The notes: a model not told the origin generated them from the letters alone. A stretch of 64,000 bases of DNA from Nelumbo lutea (GCA_022828595.1 JAKGHH010000003.1:18786934-18850933), one strand, 5' to 3'; numbered from the stretch's first letter, positions 40,828 to 54,003 are shown. Program-made: numbers and translations.

Positions 40828-42225
40828 TTTTTCTAACTTGGATTCCTCCCATGTCTGGAAGTGGATGCTCGTCTTCTTGGGTCAAAAATTTGAAATCTGG
40901 CTTTTGACTTGCAATCGATGTAATATATGCTCTTCAGTTCAGCCTCGAGACAGGGCTGTATTCAGAAAGACATTATGTATATGCTTTTATTATTTTTTAC
41001 TAATGACTTTGACTTAGTTGCACCCTTCAGTCAAAAAATTATACTTTACAGGAGATGCTTTAAAATAGCGAGTCTCTCGAGACAGGGCTGTAGAAACCTA
41101 CCAAATGTTGAGTCCACTTATCACCATTTTTTTTCATTAGTATTATAAAAAAAATGCTCCCCTCTTTGTACAGATTGATGCTTCAAGTCATCAAGTGAGG
41201 AGAGCAACACAGTGAACTTCTCTGTATTTTGGAACAAAATTCTTGTTGAGTTCATTTTAGAAGATGAATTATAGAATGAAACCAAGATAAGATGTTTAGA
41301 AGTGGTTCTGAAACACCCCAGAAATCATTTTGTGTGAATGGATTGTAAATCTAACGTATTGTTCTGGATTCAATTCAACTGTGCCCAGAATCACATTTGT
41401 TCATAAGATGTGTGCAGAGGCTTCTTTTTTTTTTTCTGGAATCCTAACATGGCATTTCATTAAAATAACATGCTCAGTTACTAGGCCATATTTGGCTAAA
41501 CGATGGGCTGAAGAATTTGCAGACCTTGGAATATAGTAAACTGAGAACGGGAAGATGCTTCTGTAAATAAGCTCTGCAATCGGCTAATAAAGTATTGTAA
41601 ATGCTAAGGAGAAGAGTCAGTCTCCAATAGAGCTCTGATAACCATTGACCAATGTCCAGTAATGCATCTCCCTCGGTAGCAACACCTTTTCCAGTTCTCC
41701 AACAGGCTAGTTTCTATTTGTACGTCACCCTTTTCACTCATTTAATTCAACACCTTTTCCAACTTGATGGGGTATAGCAGACCAAGTCCCAGCAATCGGA
41801 TTAAATTGCTTCCCTAGGTGAGCTATTAATGCTTTATTGCAATACAATTATTGGGCTTCTCCATGAGACTTCAAATTGTATTTGCGGATCCAAATTTGAT
41901 TTGTTCATAAGTGGGTCAGACAAGGATCCCCTCCAATCTGATCTGATAATATTCTTATATCTACATAAAACTAACACTAATATGTATCTATCAATTTAGT
42001 TTCAATGTTGTATGTTTGTGTCATAGCTTATAGAGGCAATTTTCAAGTCATTTTATTCATAATATACAATATCAAAGTTATTTTTAATTCATTTCACTAG
42101 AAGATACCGGTAAGATGCCCAAGTACCAACTAGGATTAAAAATTCTCACATTTGTTTTTTTTTAATTCAAAAATAAAAACCACAAAATTCTAAGAGGGTT
42201 GGGAATCAATGAGAGAGAATAAGCT
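40828..42225. other. 3' flank and intergenic DNA
   Basis: A short word CTCGAGACAGGGCTGTA occurs twice (near 40944 and 41078). Otherwise no feature seen. Confidence 0.4.
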
Positions 42226-42233
42226 GATATAGT

Positions 42234-42663
42234 TAAGGGTGTAAACGGATCAAATTTGAATCAGATTAGGCAATATCTGAATTTGAATCTGATTAAATAT
42301 TCGAATATTCGATTCAATTCGAATTTGATTAATTAATTATTTTAGATAATTAATGAATATATAAAATAAATATTTTATTGATATAAAGGATATAAAGTAT
42401 ATAAATTATTTATATAACTTAATTATTATATATAAATAATATAAACTATTTTTATATATTATATATAAGAATTAAATAATCGATCGAATTCGGATGTTTA
42501 TCGAATCAAATCAGGTCATATCCAAATTCGAATCCTATTAACTATTCGGTAAGAATAGGATATCTGAATTTGACTGGTTAGATATTCGAATTATCCAAAT
42601 TCAATTCGATTATGTCGAATATCAAATTCAAAATCGGATTTTTGAATATCGTTGACACCCCTA
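42234..42663. mobile_element. hAT-type MITE, TAAGGGTGT ends
   Basis: Starts TAAGGGTGTAAACGGATC and ends GATATCGTTGACACCCCTA-like sequence in inverted orientation. Flanking octamers GATATAGT (42226-42233) and AATGTAGT (42664-42671) match at 6 of 8. The core is AT-rich with GAATTCGAAT words. Confidence 0.65.
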
Positions 42664-42974
42664 AATGTAGTTATAGGCAACTGGGTTTTACCTACGCATA
42701 TAAAATATATAGATCAGTAATATGTAATATTCTAATTGTTTTTAATTTAATTTATTAATGGTATTCGACATCCAAATTTGATCCCAAATTGTATAAGATT
42801 TGAACGGTTGAATTCTGAATATTTGGTACAATGAGAAAGATACAGGGCACACAGTCCTAGACTCCTAGGGGTAGCCCTCCCCTAACAGTCCATGAAACAA
42901 ATACAATTCTAGTGGTGCAAATGGTCATTTGTGCTACAAAAGCTATCCACTTTGGTTAGTCCAGCTAATCACCC

Positions 42975-43330
42975 AGAGTGTCAATTGGTCTAAATTTGGT
43001 CCAATCCAATATAGTTCAATATGAATCAAACAGACCAGGTCCAATCTAATTCAATGAATACTTTGGACGGGCTAATTCAATGTTTGGACCGTTCAAATCT
43101 GTTCAAATTAATTTTAACTTTGATTGATTCCAACCCAAACCTAGTCCATTGACACCCGTTATTCCTATCTTTTATCAATGGACTAAATATTGATTCAATT
43201 TGATCCAATCCAATATAAGTAAATTCATCATGGATGGATCAGGTCCAATCCAATCCAATAAAACACTTTGGACCATTAAGTTTGAACTGGTTTTATATGT
43301 CTTATTGATCCATCCAATCCGTCCAGTACA
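42975..43330. mobile_element. TCCAATCC-type MITE copy, boundaries uncertain
   Basis: GAGTGTCAATTGG at the left and CCATTGACACCCGT near 43146-43160 form one inverted pair. A second related stretch runs to about 43330. This may be one rearranged element or two abutting copies. Confidence 0.4.
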
Positions 43331-43339
43331 TATTTAATA

Positions 43340-43498
43340 TGTAAATGAATTGTGAAAGATGAAGTAGTTATTTAGAAAATAAATTAAAATAAGATGAGAT
43401 TTGTTATTCCCTTCAACCTGTAAATGAATTGTGAAAGCTGAAGTAGTTATTTAGAAAATAAATTAAAATAAGATGAGATTTGTTATTCCCTTCAACTT
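43340..43498. repeat. 80-bp tandem duplication
   Basis: Copies begin TGTAAATGAATTGTG at 43340 and 43420 and differ at a single internal position (AAGATG versus AAGCTG). Non-coding. Confidence 0.9.
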
Positions 43499-43499
43499 C

Positions 43500-44764
43500 A
43501 CATGGCAAGTGCCACTTCACAGAATGCTATTTTCAAACTCTGTTGACAAAATCCTTTCACAAATCACCTTCCATTAATTAAAAACAAAAACCTCCTTTGC
43601 TTGAGGTCCTTGATCTTTCTAAATTCTAACTTCGTCAATCAGCATTATTAAAAAAAAGTATTAAATAGAACATAAAATAGAATTTCATTATTCCATGAAT
43701 TCATTTTTTAGGGTTTTTTTTTTTTTAATTCACTTTTGATGATCTAATGGTGATGGAAATATGGGTGGACTGGGGTAGACCGGGTCGAGTTGACTGGTCA
43801 ATTTCTGCTCCACCCCCCAAGAATTGAACGAGTCAGACTTTAAATCAATAATCACAACCCCAAAATGCTCAACCAGAGAGGTGAGGTGGATCTTGCTGGA
43901 ATGGTGGTGGAATTCGGGCATGACCCGGGTTCACTGGTCCCAGCCCAGAAACTAAGAACTGGACTAGCAAACTGGATTCTGGTTTATCAGGTCGGGTTGA
44001 AATGGTAAAAAATCACATCACATGGGATGTTTGTTAATTGTTGTTGACTTTAGCGCCAACTCAATTAATGATCTAAGACAAGGTCTACTGAATGAACGGT
44101 TATTCTACAGTGGATCTTATTCCAAGAGTCTAACTAGACTCTACTGCTCTAGACGGCTAGACCCGGGGGGAGGTGCGGGGTGGGGTCCATGTGGGAAAGG
44201 GCTCTGGTCTCTGGAGTTGTAGTCGGCTAGAGTGAAGCTCTGAGCTTTCGTCACGCTTACTCTAAGATGCTCATAACCCCGGGCGTATTTTAGCGGTCCT
44301 CCAATCCAGTGCGCCGGTAAACACTCCAGTCCCTAACTACGGAACTTCTCGGGCAGACCAACTCACGTGGACCAGCAAAAAGGAGGACACGTGTACAAAA
44401 AGGAGGGAATCTTTTATCCGGTCAGTCTAACCGGTAGCCGCCTTGCGTTGACGGGCTGATACACTAGTTGACGAGTAATCGCTCCCATTTGTTACCGGAA
44501 AGTCCGGTGGACCCCACCACAGTAGGAAAAAGACAAAAGTAATAAAAAATAAAGAAAAACGAACGAGAGAAAAGGAAGGAGACGGAGGAGAAGAACAGGA
44601 AACAAGCAGCAGTGGACTGAAGACGAAACCGCGTTTTCTCAGAGGAATTTTAAATCCTTTTTTTTTTTAATTTTTTTTCTGTGCTCACAAACCACTGAAT
44701 ACGGTTAGGGTTTCGGAAAATTAAAATTTGTTCCGCTGCTCTGCAACTTGAATTTCTCTCTTTC

Positions 44765-44800
<36 letters not shown>

Positions 44801-44865
44801 TTGCTTTTTTTGAAGGTTTTTGGGTTAGGATTTTGTTGGGTTTTCTCTTCCGATTGTGGAGAATA
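43500..44865. promoter_or_regulatory. Upstream region and leader of the receptor kinase gene
   Basis: GC content rises from about 44080 on. A GA tract of about 32 bp at 44766-44797 lies 70-100 bp before the ATG, probably in the 5' UTR; GAGA motifs there are common binding sites for plant BPC factors. No TATA box was fixed. The nearest upstream in-frame start alternatives are not ATG. Confidence 0.4.
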
Positions 44866-47800
44866 ATGCGTTGGTGTAAGATGAGATGGCGTCGGCTTCG
44901 TGAGACCCTTTATGTGTTCTTCCTGTTCTGGATTTTCTCGTTTGCTTATGGTGATGTCGTTGATTCGGATAAATCGGTTCTTCTTCAGTTCAAGAGCTCT
45001 GTTCCGGATCCTTCGGGGCTTCTCTCCGGGTGGGGTTCTGTTGGTGGTACTTCTGATCACTGTTCTTGGTTTGGCGTTTTCTGCGACTCCAAGTCGAGGG
45101 TTCTAGCGCTCAATATAACCGGAGGTGGTGGAGGCGGCGGCCGCAGCAGCAGCAATGGTAATTCGGAAGCTTTCTCTTGTTCCAAAGTTTCTCAGTTTCC
45201 GTTTTATGGGTTTGGAATCAGGAAGAGTTGCTCTGTTGGTCGTGGAAAATTGGGGGGAAAACTCTCGCCGGCGCTTGGGAAGCTCACTGAGCTTAGGGTT
45301 TTGTCATTGCCGTTTAATGATTTCACGGGTGTGATTCCGGATGAACTCTGGGGTTTGCAGAAGTTAGAAGTGCTTGATCTCGAGGGAAATTCGCTTTCTA
45401 GAACTTTGCCTCCCAAATTTGAAGGCCTGAGGAGGTTGCGGGTCCTTAATCTCGGTTCCAATAAGCTTGTAGGGGAGATTCCTACCTCTCTTTCCAATTC
45501 TATGGGCTTACAAATATTGAACTTAGCTGCTAACGAATTGAACGGGACAATCCCTCAGTTTCTTGGCAAATTTACCGAGCTGAAAGGGCTGTACTTGTCT
45601 CTTAATCGTCTGGGTGGGTCTGTTCCCAGTGAGCTTGGAAACAACTGTAAGAATCTCGAACATCTTGATCTTTCCGCAAATCTACTGGTCGATTCCATTC
45701 CACGTAGTCTGGGGCATTGCAGTCAGCTTCGTTCCCTGCTTTTGTTTTCCAATATGTTGGAAGATGTCATTCCTCCTGAATTTGGTCGGCTTCGGAAGCT
45801 TCAAGTGTTAGATGTGTCAAGGAACAGCCTCAGTGGACCTATACCTTCGCAGCTTGGTAGTTGTGTTGAATTGGCCGTCCTCGTTCTCTCGAATCTGGAT
45901 GATCCCTTGACAACAGTTGATAAGTCAAATCGGGATACTTCGCTGGGACTGTCTAATCCTTCTTATGATGATTTCAATTTTTATCAAGGTGCTATCTCTG
46001 ATGAAATTGTAAACCTTCCAAAGCTCAGGATTCTTTGGGCACCAAGGGCAAACCTCGAGGGTGTGATGCCAAGCAACTGGGGTGCTTGCAACAGCTTGGA
46101 AATGGTTAACTTGGCTCAGAACCTTTTCATTGGAGAGATCCCATCTGCATTTCGACACTGCAAGAATCTGCATTATCTTAACTTGAGTTCAAACAGACTG
46201 ATTGGGGAACTAGATGTAAATCTTCCAGTTCCTTGCATGACTGTGTTCGACGCAAGCGACAATCACCTCTCAGGATCCATCCCCATATTCAACCAGAGCA
46301 GTATTTGTCCTCGTATACCATCCTTGAATTCTCATCCTGACGAGCTGTATGACCCATCAGCCACATATCTGTCATTTTTCACAAGCAGAATTCAAAATAG
46401 AAGCCCTCTAACTTCTCTTGAAGCCAGTGGCAGTTTTATTGTCTTTCATAACTTCGGTAAGAATAACTTCACTGGTTATCTCCCATCTTTGCCAATTGCC
46501 CCTGGAAGATTAGGAAGGCAAACTGTGTATGCATTTCTTGCTGGTGGAAATAAGCTTACAGGACTATTCCCTGGAAATGTTTTTGAGAAGTGTGATGGAT
46601 TGAGTGTAATGATAGCTAATTTCAGCAACAACAGGATTTCTGGCCAGATTCCTGAGAAGATTGATGAAATGTGCAGATCTCTGAAACTTTTGGATGCATC
46701 AAGAAATCAAATTTCTGGCACATTACCCCCAACTCTCGGGAACCTGTCTTCTCTTGTTAGTCTTTACTTGAGTTGGAACCAATTGCAAGGTCAGATTCCA
46801 GACCATCTTGGACAGTTGAAGGGTCTGAGATATCTTTCTTTGGCTGGTAACAACCTGACTGGTAGCATCCCGTCCAGCCTGGGGCAGTTGCAGTCCTTGG
46901 AAGTGTTGGACCTTTCTTCAAACTCATTATCAGGTGATATTCCAAAAGGTCTGGTATCCTTGAAGAACTTGACTCTTCTTCTTCTCAACAATAACAGACT
47001 TTCTGGGCAGATCCCACTTGGTTTGGCTAATGTGGCATCACTTGCTCAATTCAATGTCTCCTTCAATAATTTGTCTGGGCCTATTCCGTTGAATGATGAT
47101 CTGATCAAATGCAGCAGTGCCCTTGGAAACCCTTTGCTTCAGTCTTGCCATTTATTCTCTCTATCCAGCTCATCTTCAGGTCAGCAGGGCAGAAATGATG
47201 TATCACAAAATTATGCTGCTTCTCCCTTAGGAAGTCCTGTCAAAAGGAGAAATGGATTTAATTCTATTGAGATCGCGTCAATAACTTCTGCATCAGCTAT
47301 TGTTTCTGTCCTTCTAGCCCTTGTTGTTTTGTTTTTGTACACCAGAAAATGTGCCCCAAAGTCGAGGATCCGGTCAGCTGGAAGAAGGGAGGTCACGGTT
47401 TTCACAGACATTGGTGTTCCACTATCTTATGAAAATGTTGTGCGGGCCACAGGTTGTTTCAATGCAAGCAACTGCATAGGGAATGGAGGTTTTGGGGCCA
47501 CTTACAAGGCTGAGATCTCTCCTGGAGTTCTAGTGGCCATAAAGAGGCTCTCGGTTGGACGGTTCCAAGGTGTTCAACAGTTCCATGCAGAGATCAAGAC
47601 TCTAGGAAGGATGCGCCATCAGAATCTTGTGACTCTGATAGGTTATCATGCGAGTGAGTCAGAGATGTTCCTCATATACAATTATTTACCTGGTGGTAAT
47701 TTGGAAAAATTTATCCAGGAAAGGTCTAACAGGGCTGTTGATTGGAGGATACTTCACAAGATTGCTTTAGACGTAGCCTGTGCACTTGCATATCTACATG

Positions 47801-48297
47801 ATCAGTGTGTTCCAAGGGTCCTCCACCGAGATGTTAAGCCTAGCAATATCTTGTTGGACAACGAATTCAATGCCTATCTATCTGACTTTGGGTTGGCCAG
47901 GCTTTTGGGAACTTCTGAGACGCATGCCACTACTGGTGTAGCAGGAACATTTGGGTATGTTGCCCCTGAATATGCAATGACTTGCCGTGTTTCTGACAAG
48001 GCCGATGTATACAGCTACGGTGTGGTGCTTATGGAATTGATCTCAGATAAGAAAGTGTTGGACCCATCATTTTCTTCTTACGGGAATGGTTTCAATATTG
48101 TTGCCTGGGCACGCATGCTTCTGCCACAGGGTAGGGCCAAGGAGTTCTTCACTGCAGCGCTATGGGAGTCAGGCCCCCATGACAATTTGGTAGCAACATT
48201 GCACTTGGCTGTTAGGTGTACTGATGAATCTCTGTCACACAGGCCTACGATGAAGCAAGTCGTTCAGCGGCTGAAACAACTTCAACCTCCTCCATAG
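44866..48297 (+). CDS. RPK2: LRR receptor-like kinase, RPK2/TOADSTOOL2 type
   Basis: Intact single-exon protein of 1,143 residues starting at ATG 44866. A signal peptide (hydrophobic core about 14-28) is followed by an LRRNT domain ([20 protein letters not shown]) and about 20 leucine-rich repeats, interrupted by a non-LRR island near 480-560 ([20 protein letters not shown]). The transmembrane helix is at about 803-828. The cytoplasmic kinase has [11 protein letters not shown], Lys893 in VAIK, HRD at 987-989, DFG at 1007-1009 and APE, so it should be active. RPK2-type receptors act in meristem size (CLE signalling), anther and embryo patterning. A glycine run ([11 protein letters not shown]) near 81-95 lengthens the extracellular N-terminus. 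Assignment rests on the sequence pattern and the RPK2-like kinase, which I recognise from memory. Confidence 0.9.
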   Translation: MRWCKMRWRRLRETLYVFFLFWIFSFAYGDVVDSDKSVLLQFKSSVPDPSGLLSGWGSVGGTSDHCSWFGVFCDSKSRVLALNITGGGGGGGRSSSNGNSEAFSCSKVSQFPFYGFGIRKSCSVGRGKLGGKLSPALGKLTELRVLSLPFNDFTGVIPDELWGLQKLEVLDLEGNSLSRTLPPKFEGLRRLRVLNLGSNKLVGEIPTSLSNSMGLQILNLAANELNGTIPQFLGKFTELKGLYLSLNRLGGSVPSELGNNCKNLEHLDLSANLLVDSIPRSLGHCSQLRSLLLFSNMLEDVIPPEFGRLRKLQVLDVSRNSLSGPIPSQLGSCVELAVLVLSNLDDPLTTVDKSNRDTSLGLSNPSYDDFNFYQGAISDEIVNLPKLRILWAPRANLEGVMPSNWGACNSLEMVNLAQNLFIGEIPSAFRHCKNLHYLNLSSNRLIGELDVNLPVPCMTVFDASDNHLSGSIPIFNQSSICPRIPSLNSHPDELYDPSATYLSFFTSRIQNRSPLTSLEASGSFIVFHNFGKNNFTGYLPSLPIAPGRLGRQTVYAFLAGGNKLTGLFPGNVFEKCDGLSVMIANFSNNRISGQIPEKIDEMCRSLKLLDASRNQISGTLPPTLGNLSSLVSLYLSWNQLQGQIPDHLGQLKGLRYLSLAGNNLTGSIPSSLGQLQSLEVLDLSSNSLSGDIPKGLVSLKNLTLLLLNNNRLSGQIPLGLANVASLAQFNVSFNNLSGPIPLNDDLIKCSSALGNPLLQSCHLFSLSSSSSGQQGRNDVSQNYAASPLGSPVKRRNGFNSIEIASITSASAIVSVLLALVVLFLYTRKCAPKSRIRSAGRREVTVFTDIGVPLSYENVVRATGCFNASNCIGNGGFGATYKAEISPGVLVAIKRLSVGRFQGVQQFHAEIKTLGRMRHQNLVTLIGYHASESEMFLIYNYLPGGNLEKFIQERSNRAVDWRILHKIALDVACALAYLHDQCVPRVLHRDVKPSNILLDNEFNAYLSDFGLARLLGTSETHATTGVAGTFGYVAPEYAMTCRVSDKADVYSYGVVLMELISDKKVLDPSFSSYGNGFNIVAWARMLLPQGRAKEFFTAALWESGPHDNLVATLHLAVRCTDESLSHRPTMKQVVQRLKQLQPPP

Positions 48298-49107
48298 GAA
48301 AGTAAACAGGCTGCCAACCTGCCGCCAGCTCATTGACATTCCTTTGACACATTTTAAAGGTGAAGAGTTGTAATTTGTGCAATTGCACTCGGTCCCAATT
48401 ATGGGCATCCATCAGATTCGGTTCTGATTTGTATTTATTTTATTTGTAATATATTTCCATCACCATTTTCATAGCTCTCCTCTGAAAGGGAGATTTATAG
48501 ATGAATCTGCAGAAGAATGCAGCCATCTGTCCTCTTATTAGACCAATCTTCTAGATTTAGTTCAAAACATGTATGCCAGTTCGTTTTAGCAGTAAAATAA
48601 AACTGAACAATACTTGCAAGGAATTAGTTTTGGTAATTGTTTGCCCCATTCCAGTCTCAACCATGGGATTTGGTTTTCTTGCAAGTTGAAGTCCCAGGAA
48701 CTTGCAGGATTGGAAGATGGGTAGAACGTGTAATTAATCTATATGTTTGTCATGTGGTGGAGCGTGGAAGTGGAACTGCGGGTTGCACAAGAGCAGGCTG
48801 TGAGCATGGAATGTTCTTTGCAAGTAAACATATGAAATTCTTTATTGATATCAGGGTGTGCAGGTTGGTATCGTCATTAGTGATATCCGTCAGTTACTAA
48901 CATTCTTCCCCAGAAAACGACGCGAGAGATGAAAAGCGTTGTTGTTGGTCTGTTATTAATAGCTCAACCTCTCTTTTTCTTTTCTTGTTTGGGTTACCAC
49001 GTAACATAAGCTTCATCAGGCGTTGGGTTGGTTGGGACGTAATATATTCACAGCATGAGCTTGGCGAGGGTTATTCGAGAATCGAGAGGGCCTGAAAGAT
49101 TCCATTC
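48298..49107. other. 3' flank of the receptor kinase
   Basis: Probable 3' UTR to about 48620, then spacer up to the Copia LTR. No gene seen. Confidence 0.5.
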
Positions 49108-49259
49108 TGAAAGCCAATACAGAGTTCTTGAAATAAAATGGTAAGTCTGTTTCATTAATTTAGATGATCGAATATTTATAGATTACAGGGCAACTAATTT
49201 TGCACACGTGGCTTGATGACCAGCTGTTCTCTTGAATCTTGTTCTCGAGGCAACTGTCA
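49108..49259 (-). repeat. Copia 3' LTR
   Basis: A 152-bp sequence starting TGAAAGCCAATACAG and ending GCAACTGTCA, repeated at 52897-53052 with roughly ten differences. It has TG...CA termini. It is the downstream LTR because the coding region reads leftward. Confidence 0.85.
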
Positions 49260-52200
49260 TATATTGGAAGTTGGAGCCTCTCCAAGGCTTAACTTGGGAA
49301 GCAATGAAGTAAAGCGGTCATGCCAACAACTTTAGTGAAGATATCCACACGTTGAATGGCGCCAGATATGTGGGAGGTGAGGATTTTGCCACGTTGGATG
49401 TGCTCACAGCTCACGAACAAAACAGATGTAGCTGATATGCATATGTGGGAGGTGAGGATTTCGTGGAACACCGAATTTCCTGCAATATGTAACGCTGCTT
49501 TATTGCCATAGAATAGATGCATAGTAGCTGGTAAAGATACTGCTGCCATGGTGCGATATTCAGCCTCAGCGGAGGATCGAGAGATTGTGTGTTTCTTAGT
49601 GCTGATAGCATAAGATAACTAGTGGTAGAGCGTCTTGTTATTTGGGCAACTGACCCAATTTAAATCACAATAAGCATCAAATTGGAGAGATGATTGAGCA
49701 GAAAAAAAAAGAGTCCTCGAGAAATCATGCCTTTGAATTTTAGGTACCAAACAACTCTAAGAACGGCATCAAAATGTTCATGATGGGGCTCATGAATTGA
49801 CGAAGGCAATTGACTACGAAGCTGAGATCAGGGCGCATGACAGTCAAATACACCAAGCAGCCCACTAATTAGAGGTACTGACGGGTTAGAGTAAGTGGGA
49901 CTATTTGGATCAACAAAATGTCATTGTTGTTCTATAGGTGTAGTGCATGGAGTGCAGTCCAACATGTTTGTATCACAAAGAAGATCCATAATGTATTTTT
50001 GTTGATTGAGGTATATCCCATCTTGGGTGCGTAAAACTTCAAATCCCGAAAAGAAAGATCTTTGATGCCAAACTTTTCATTGATGTAGGTTTTAAGTGAG
50101 GTTATTCTCTATGGGTCATTGCTAATAATGATGACATCATCAATGTAGACTAAAACAACCATGTAAGAAGCATCATTTGAGATGGTAAAAAGGGAGTAAT
50201 CTATGGCTCATTGTGTAAAACCAATTGAGGTGAGGGCATGTGTGAATTTTGCAAATCACATGCAGTATGCTTGTTTTAAGCCATAAAGAGACTTTTGAAG
50301 TCTACAAATTCTTTTATTATCTTTTTTAACAAAGCCTTAAGGAATGAACATGTAGACTTCCTCATTAAAATCACTATGTAGGAAGGCACTATTTATGTCT
50401 AGTTGATAAAGGGCCCAACCACAAATTGTTGCCACGGCGAGAAGAAAACAAACAATGGATAATTTTTCTACTGGAGCAAAGATGTCATGGTAGTCAAGAC
50501 CCTCAACTTGTGTATAGCCTTTTGCAACAAGCTGAGCTTTGGACCACTCAATGGTTCAATCAGCTTTGTACTAGATATGATATACCCATTTACTGCCAAT
50601 AGCATACTTGCCAGGTGGCGAATCGACAATGGTTTAAGTATCATTCTTTTCTAATGCTTCAATTTCAGCTACTATGGCTTGGCACCATCTAGAATCATGA
50701 GCTGATTGATGATAGGTGGTTGGTTCAATCTCAAGGGATGTAGCATTGGATCTAGATATGGATGGTGGGAGATTACACACATAACCATTAAGCCGTGCCA
50801 ATAGGATGGTAGTTCGATGACATAATCAACAACTTCATTAGATGACATAATTGGCAATACTTGAGTTGTATTCTGTTCATGTTCAGCTGTTTTGAATGGA
50901 AAGCATAGAATATGACATCACGGAAAGTGGATATGCAGTGTTTATCAAGATCATACACACGATTACCTTTCTGGGCATGTGGATACCCTACAAAAACACA
51001 TTTTGTGGCATGGGCAGCAAATTTGTCTGAAGGTAGAGGATGTATTTGTGAGTAACAAAGGCAACCAAAGACTTGCATGTTGTCATATGAAGGTTGGTGG
51101 TTGAGAGAGAGGAAGGGATGCCTGAAACCTCAAAGCACGTGTTACATCAAGCAAACGCCATTCTGTTACGGGTTGTCAGTGCAAGGGGTTTGATGAATTA
51201 TTCTTTGAGAAGTGAAAATTTTTTGAACAAGCCTTGAGGTAAATTCAAACCCATTGTTCAATCGGACTTGTTGTACATGACAGTTATATTGGCGTTGCTA
51301 ATATAACAAAAAGCTATAAGCAAAGAACCTGCCTTTGACTTATTTTTCATGAGATAAACCCAAGTGCAACAGGTGTGATAATCTATGATGGTTAAAAAGT
51401 AATGTGCACCAAAATGTAAGGGGGTCTTATACCCACCCCAAATGTCACAGTGAATCAAAGAAAATGGAGAATTACTAATTGGAAAGGGTAACTGTGTTAT
51501 CTTGGCTCAGTGACAAGCATCGCAACAATGTAAAGGCACAATAATAGAAATTCTGGGAATGTGGGAGAGGCAGTGACGGATGGAGTGTCCAAGAGGCATA
51601 TGCCAAAGAGCAAAGTATTAGCTAAGAAGAATATGTAGGAGAAAACCTGAGAGGTAACTGTCAAAGATGCAGGTTGAAATCGGAGATGGTAGAGTCCTCC
51701 ATGGAGCTCACCCGTGCCAATCACTGTCTTGGAGTGAGAGTCCTAGAGGACATACAATGTAGGAAAGTGATGGGATGTGCAAAACATGGTCAAGTGTATA
51801 GTTGCCAATAGTTATAGTGGCGCAATGAATTGCTAGGGATATACTTCCATTAGGTAAACGATTGGGTTTTGTTGTAGGTAGATGTTGATGTTCAGAAAAG
51901 AGGGAAGTGGAAGAAATCATATGATAGTGGCATCACTGTCAATAATCCATTCAATGGGAGTTGTATCCATACGAAGGATGTGGCGGCAACGGAATCTGTA
52001 GAGTCCTTATTCAGTAGTAACAAGAGTTGAGAATATTGTTGCATATTGAAACCAACAACCGGTGATGATGCATCAATTGTGGAATGAGCCTGAACAGAGG
52101 CAGCATAGGAAGTAGGCTTATCCGATCTTGGAGATGATTTGTCAGTCTTTCGATGATTCTTGTCTCAGTTAGCAGGGTAGCCATTTAACTCGTAGCATCG

Positions 52201-52896
52201 ATCACGAGTGTGACTAGATTTCTTGCAATAATCACACTTATAGCGTGGACGATATCCAGAACTATTTGAAGATTCAGAAGGTTTGTTGAATCCAGCATTG
52301 AAAGCTGCTGCTTCGGGTTGTAGTGGTCGAACAGAGACAATCCGTTGATGACACTCTTCTTGCACAAGCAACAAGTACGCTTTATTGATTGCTGGCAAAG
52401 GATCTGAATTAAGGATGTTTGATTGTATGATATTATACGAATCATTTAATCCCATTAGAAATTGATGGAGCTTCTCATTATCTCTTTCGGCCATGAAAGC
52501 CTTTTGTTGCTCCACAGGTACATTCATCTTTCTTCCAATTCTTTCCATATTTCAGCTGCACAGTCAATGAACGCCATACTGTCGTACAATTTCTTTGACG
52601 GGGCATTGAAGATTCATGCAACTACCATTGCGTTACATTTTATCCAGACACTTTCATTTGGCGCCGATTCGGGTGGTTTTGGCAGCGATCCATCCACAAA
52701 CACAAACTTATTTTTGGCACGGAGATCATTTTTCGTTGCCTGCTGCCACATCGGGAAGTTGTCTTCGGTAAGAGGTGTTGAAACAAGCATGGTTCCTGGG
52801 CTATCGGATGCATGAAGGAAAAACAGCGAGTTGCTTCCAAAATCCGACGACATGGTGATTTTTCTTCGCAGCGGCGGATCACCACTCTTAGTACCA

Positions 52897-53052
52897 TGAA
52901 AGCCAATACAGAGTTATTGAAATAAATGGGAAGTCTGTTTCATTAATTTAAATAATGATCGAATATTTATAGATTACATGGTAACTAATTTTGCACACAT
53001 GGCTCGATGACCAGCTGTTGTTTCTTGAATCTTGTTCTTGAGGCAACTGTCA
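52897..53052 (-). repeat. Copia 5' LTR
   Basis: A 156-bp copy of the LTR, with TG...CA ends and about 92-93% identity to the 3' LTR by eye. On the minus strand it is followed immediately by TGGTACTAAGAG, which resembles the plant initiator-Met tRNA primer site (TGGTATCAGAGC). Confidence 0.85.
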
Positions 53053-53566
53053 TATACATTTACACATCAAGGAATACAAAAAGATAAGTAAGCATTATGA
53101 TCTGTAGAGGAACTAGACGATCATAACGTCATACAGGAATCGATCATCTCCATTCTCAGAAGTTGATACTCGATACTGCTTCTATTCGACGATAATCCAA
53201 AATTGCTGCACAAACTACCACATGTGGAGCTCGAGCATTGAACAGGGAGGCCAATAGCCATACGGATAACTTAACAAGTTTTGGCATAATAGAGCAATAG
53301 AAAGAAATTTTTGAACAATCCCCGCATGCAGTTACTGTTCGTCTGTGGATATGCATGGAGTTTCTAAATTCTAATCCTTGTCTCTGCTCTGGGTTGGTAG
53401 TTGTCAATGTTTTTCATCTATTGATTCAAAAAAAAAAAAAAGGAAAGAAAAAACTTGGGCTAGGCCTAGGTCCACACAAAAACTTGAGTTAAGATCAATG
53501 GATGAATTGGCAGGGGGTGGGGGTTCAAGTTCTCGGAGCGGTTCATGTTGCTAATGATTCCTGGTA
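53053..53566. other. Spacer, no gene seen
   Basis: Plain intergenic DNA with a short poly(A) stretch near 53429. Confidence 0.4.
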
Positions 53567-53574
53567 GTTGAGGT

Positions 53575-53995
53575 TGAGGGTGTCAATGGACCGGTTTTGG
53601 ATTGGACTCCGTCCAGTCCAAAATCAACTTGGATGGATTGGACGGACCAACAAGACATATTGGATTGGAGCAATCTGGTCCAAAATATTTATTAGATTGG
53701 ATTGGACCTGGTCCATCCATAGCAAATTTATATTCAATTGGATTGGATTAAGCCAATATCTGGTCCATTGATATAAGATAAGAATATATATGTCAATGGA
53801 CTGGGTTTGGGTTGAAAATTGAAACCAATCTAAATCAAAATGAATTTGAACATATTGGATGGTCCAGACATTGAATCGGACCAATCCAAATTGATCCAAA
53901 ACATTCATTGGATTGGATTGGACCTGGTCCATTTATAATGGACTCACATTGGACTGGTTCGGATTGGACCAAATCCAGTCCAATTGACACCCCTA
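53575..53995. mobile_element. hAT-type MITE, TCCAATCC core, perfect 8-bp TSD
   Basis: Ends TGAGGGTGTCAATGGACC and (right, reverse complement) TAGGGGTGTCAATTGGAC are inverted. The element is flanked by a perfect 8-bp direct repeat GTTGAGGT at 53567-53574 and 53996-54003. The core is built of TTGGATTGGACC-like words and two sub-domains meeting near 53765-53800. Confidence 0.9.
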
Positions 53996-54003
53996 GTTGA
54001 GGT

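Larger units (their letters stand above)
49108..53052 (-). mobile_element. Degenerate Ty1/Copia retrotransposon
   Basis: A 3.9-kb element on the minus strand bounded by 152/156-bp LTRs. Reading leftward: gag with a UBN2-like start (52.85-52.1 kb) and a CCHC knuckle (CDYCKKSSHTRDRC, near 52.2 kb); protease/GAG-pre-integrase remnants (51.95-51.5 kb); integrase pieces (51.46-50.9 kb, e.g. IHCDIWGGYKTPLHFGA); reverse transcriptase remnants (50.8-49.8 kb); RNase H tail (NKAALHIAGN, near 49.5 kb). Many stops and frame breaks separate these, and it is shorter than a full Copia, so it cannot encode a working polyprotein. A primer-binding-like TGGTACTAAGAG abuts the 5' LTR (52885-52896). Flanks show no target duplication. 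Confidence 0.88.

Noticed and set aside
44833..44865. Longer N-terminus for the receptor kinase
   Set aside because: The first codon of the extended frame is TTG; the first ATG is 44866 and precedes a good signal peptide.
44650..45060. 136-codon minus-strand frame
   Set aside because: Antisense to the RPK2 leader and start; its Ser-Leu run is the GA microsatellite.
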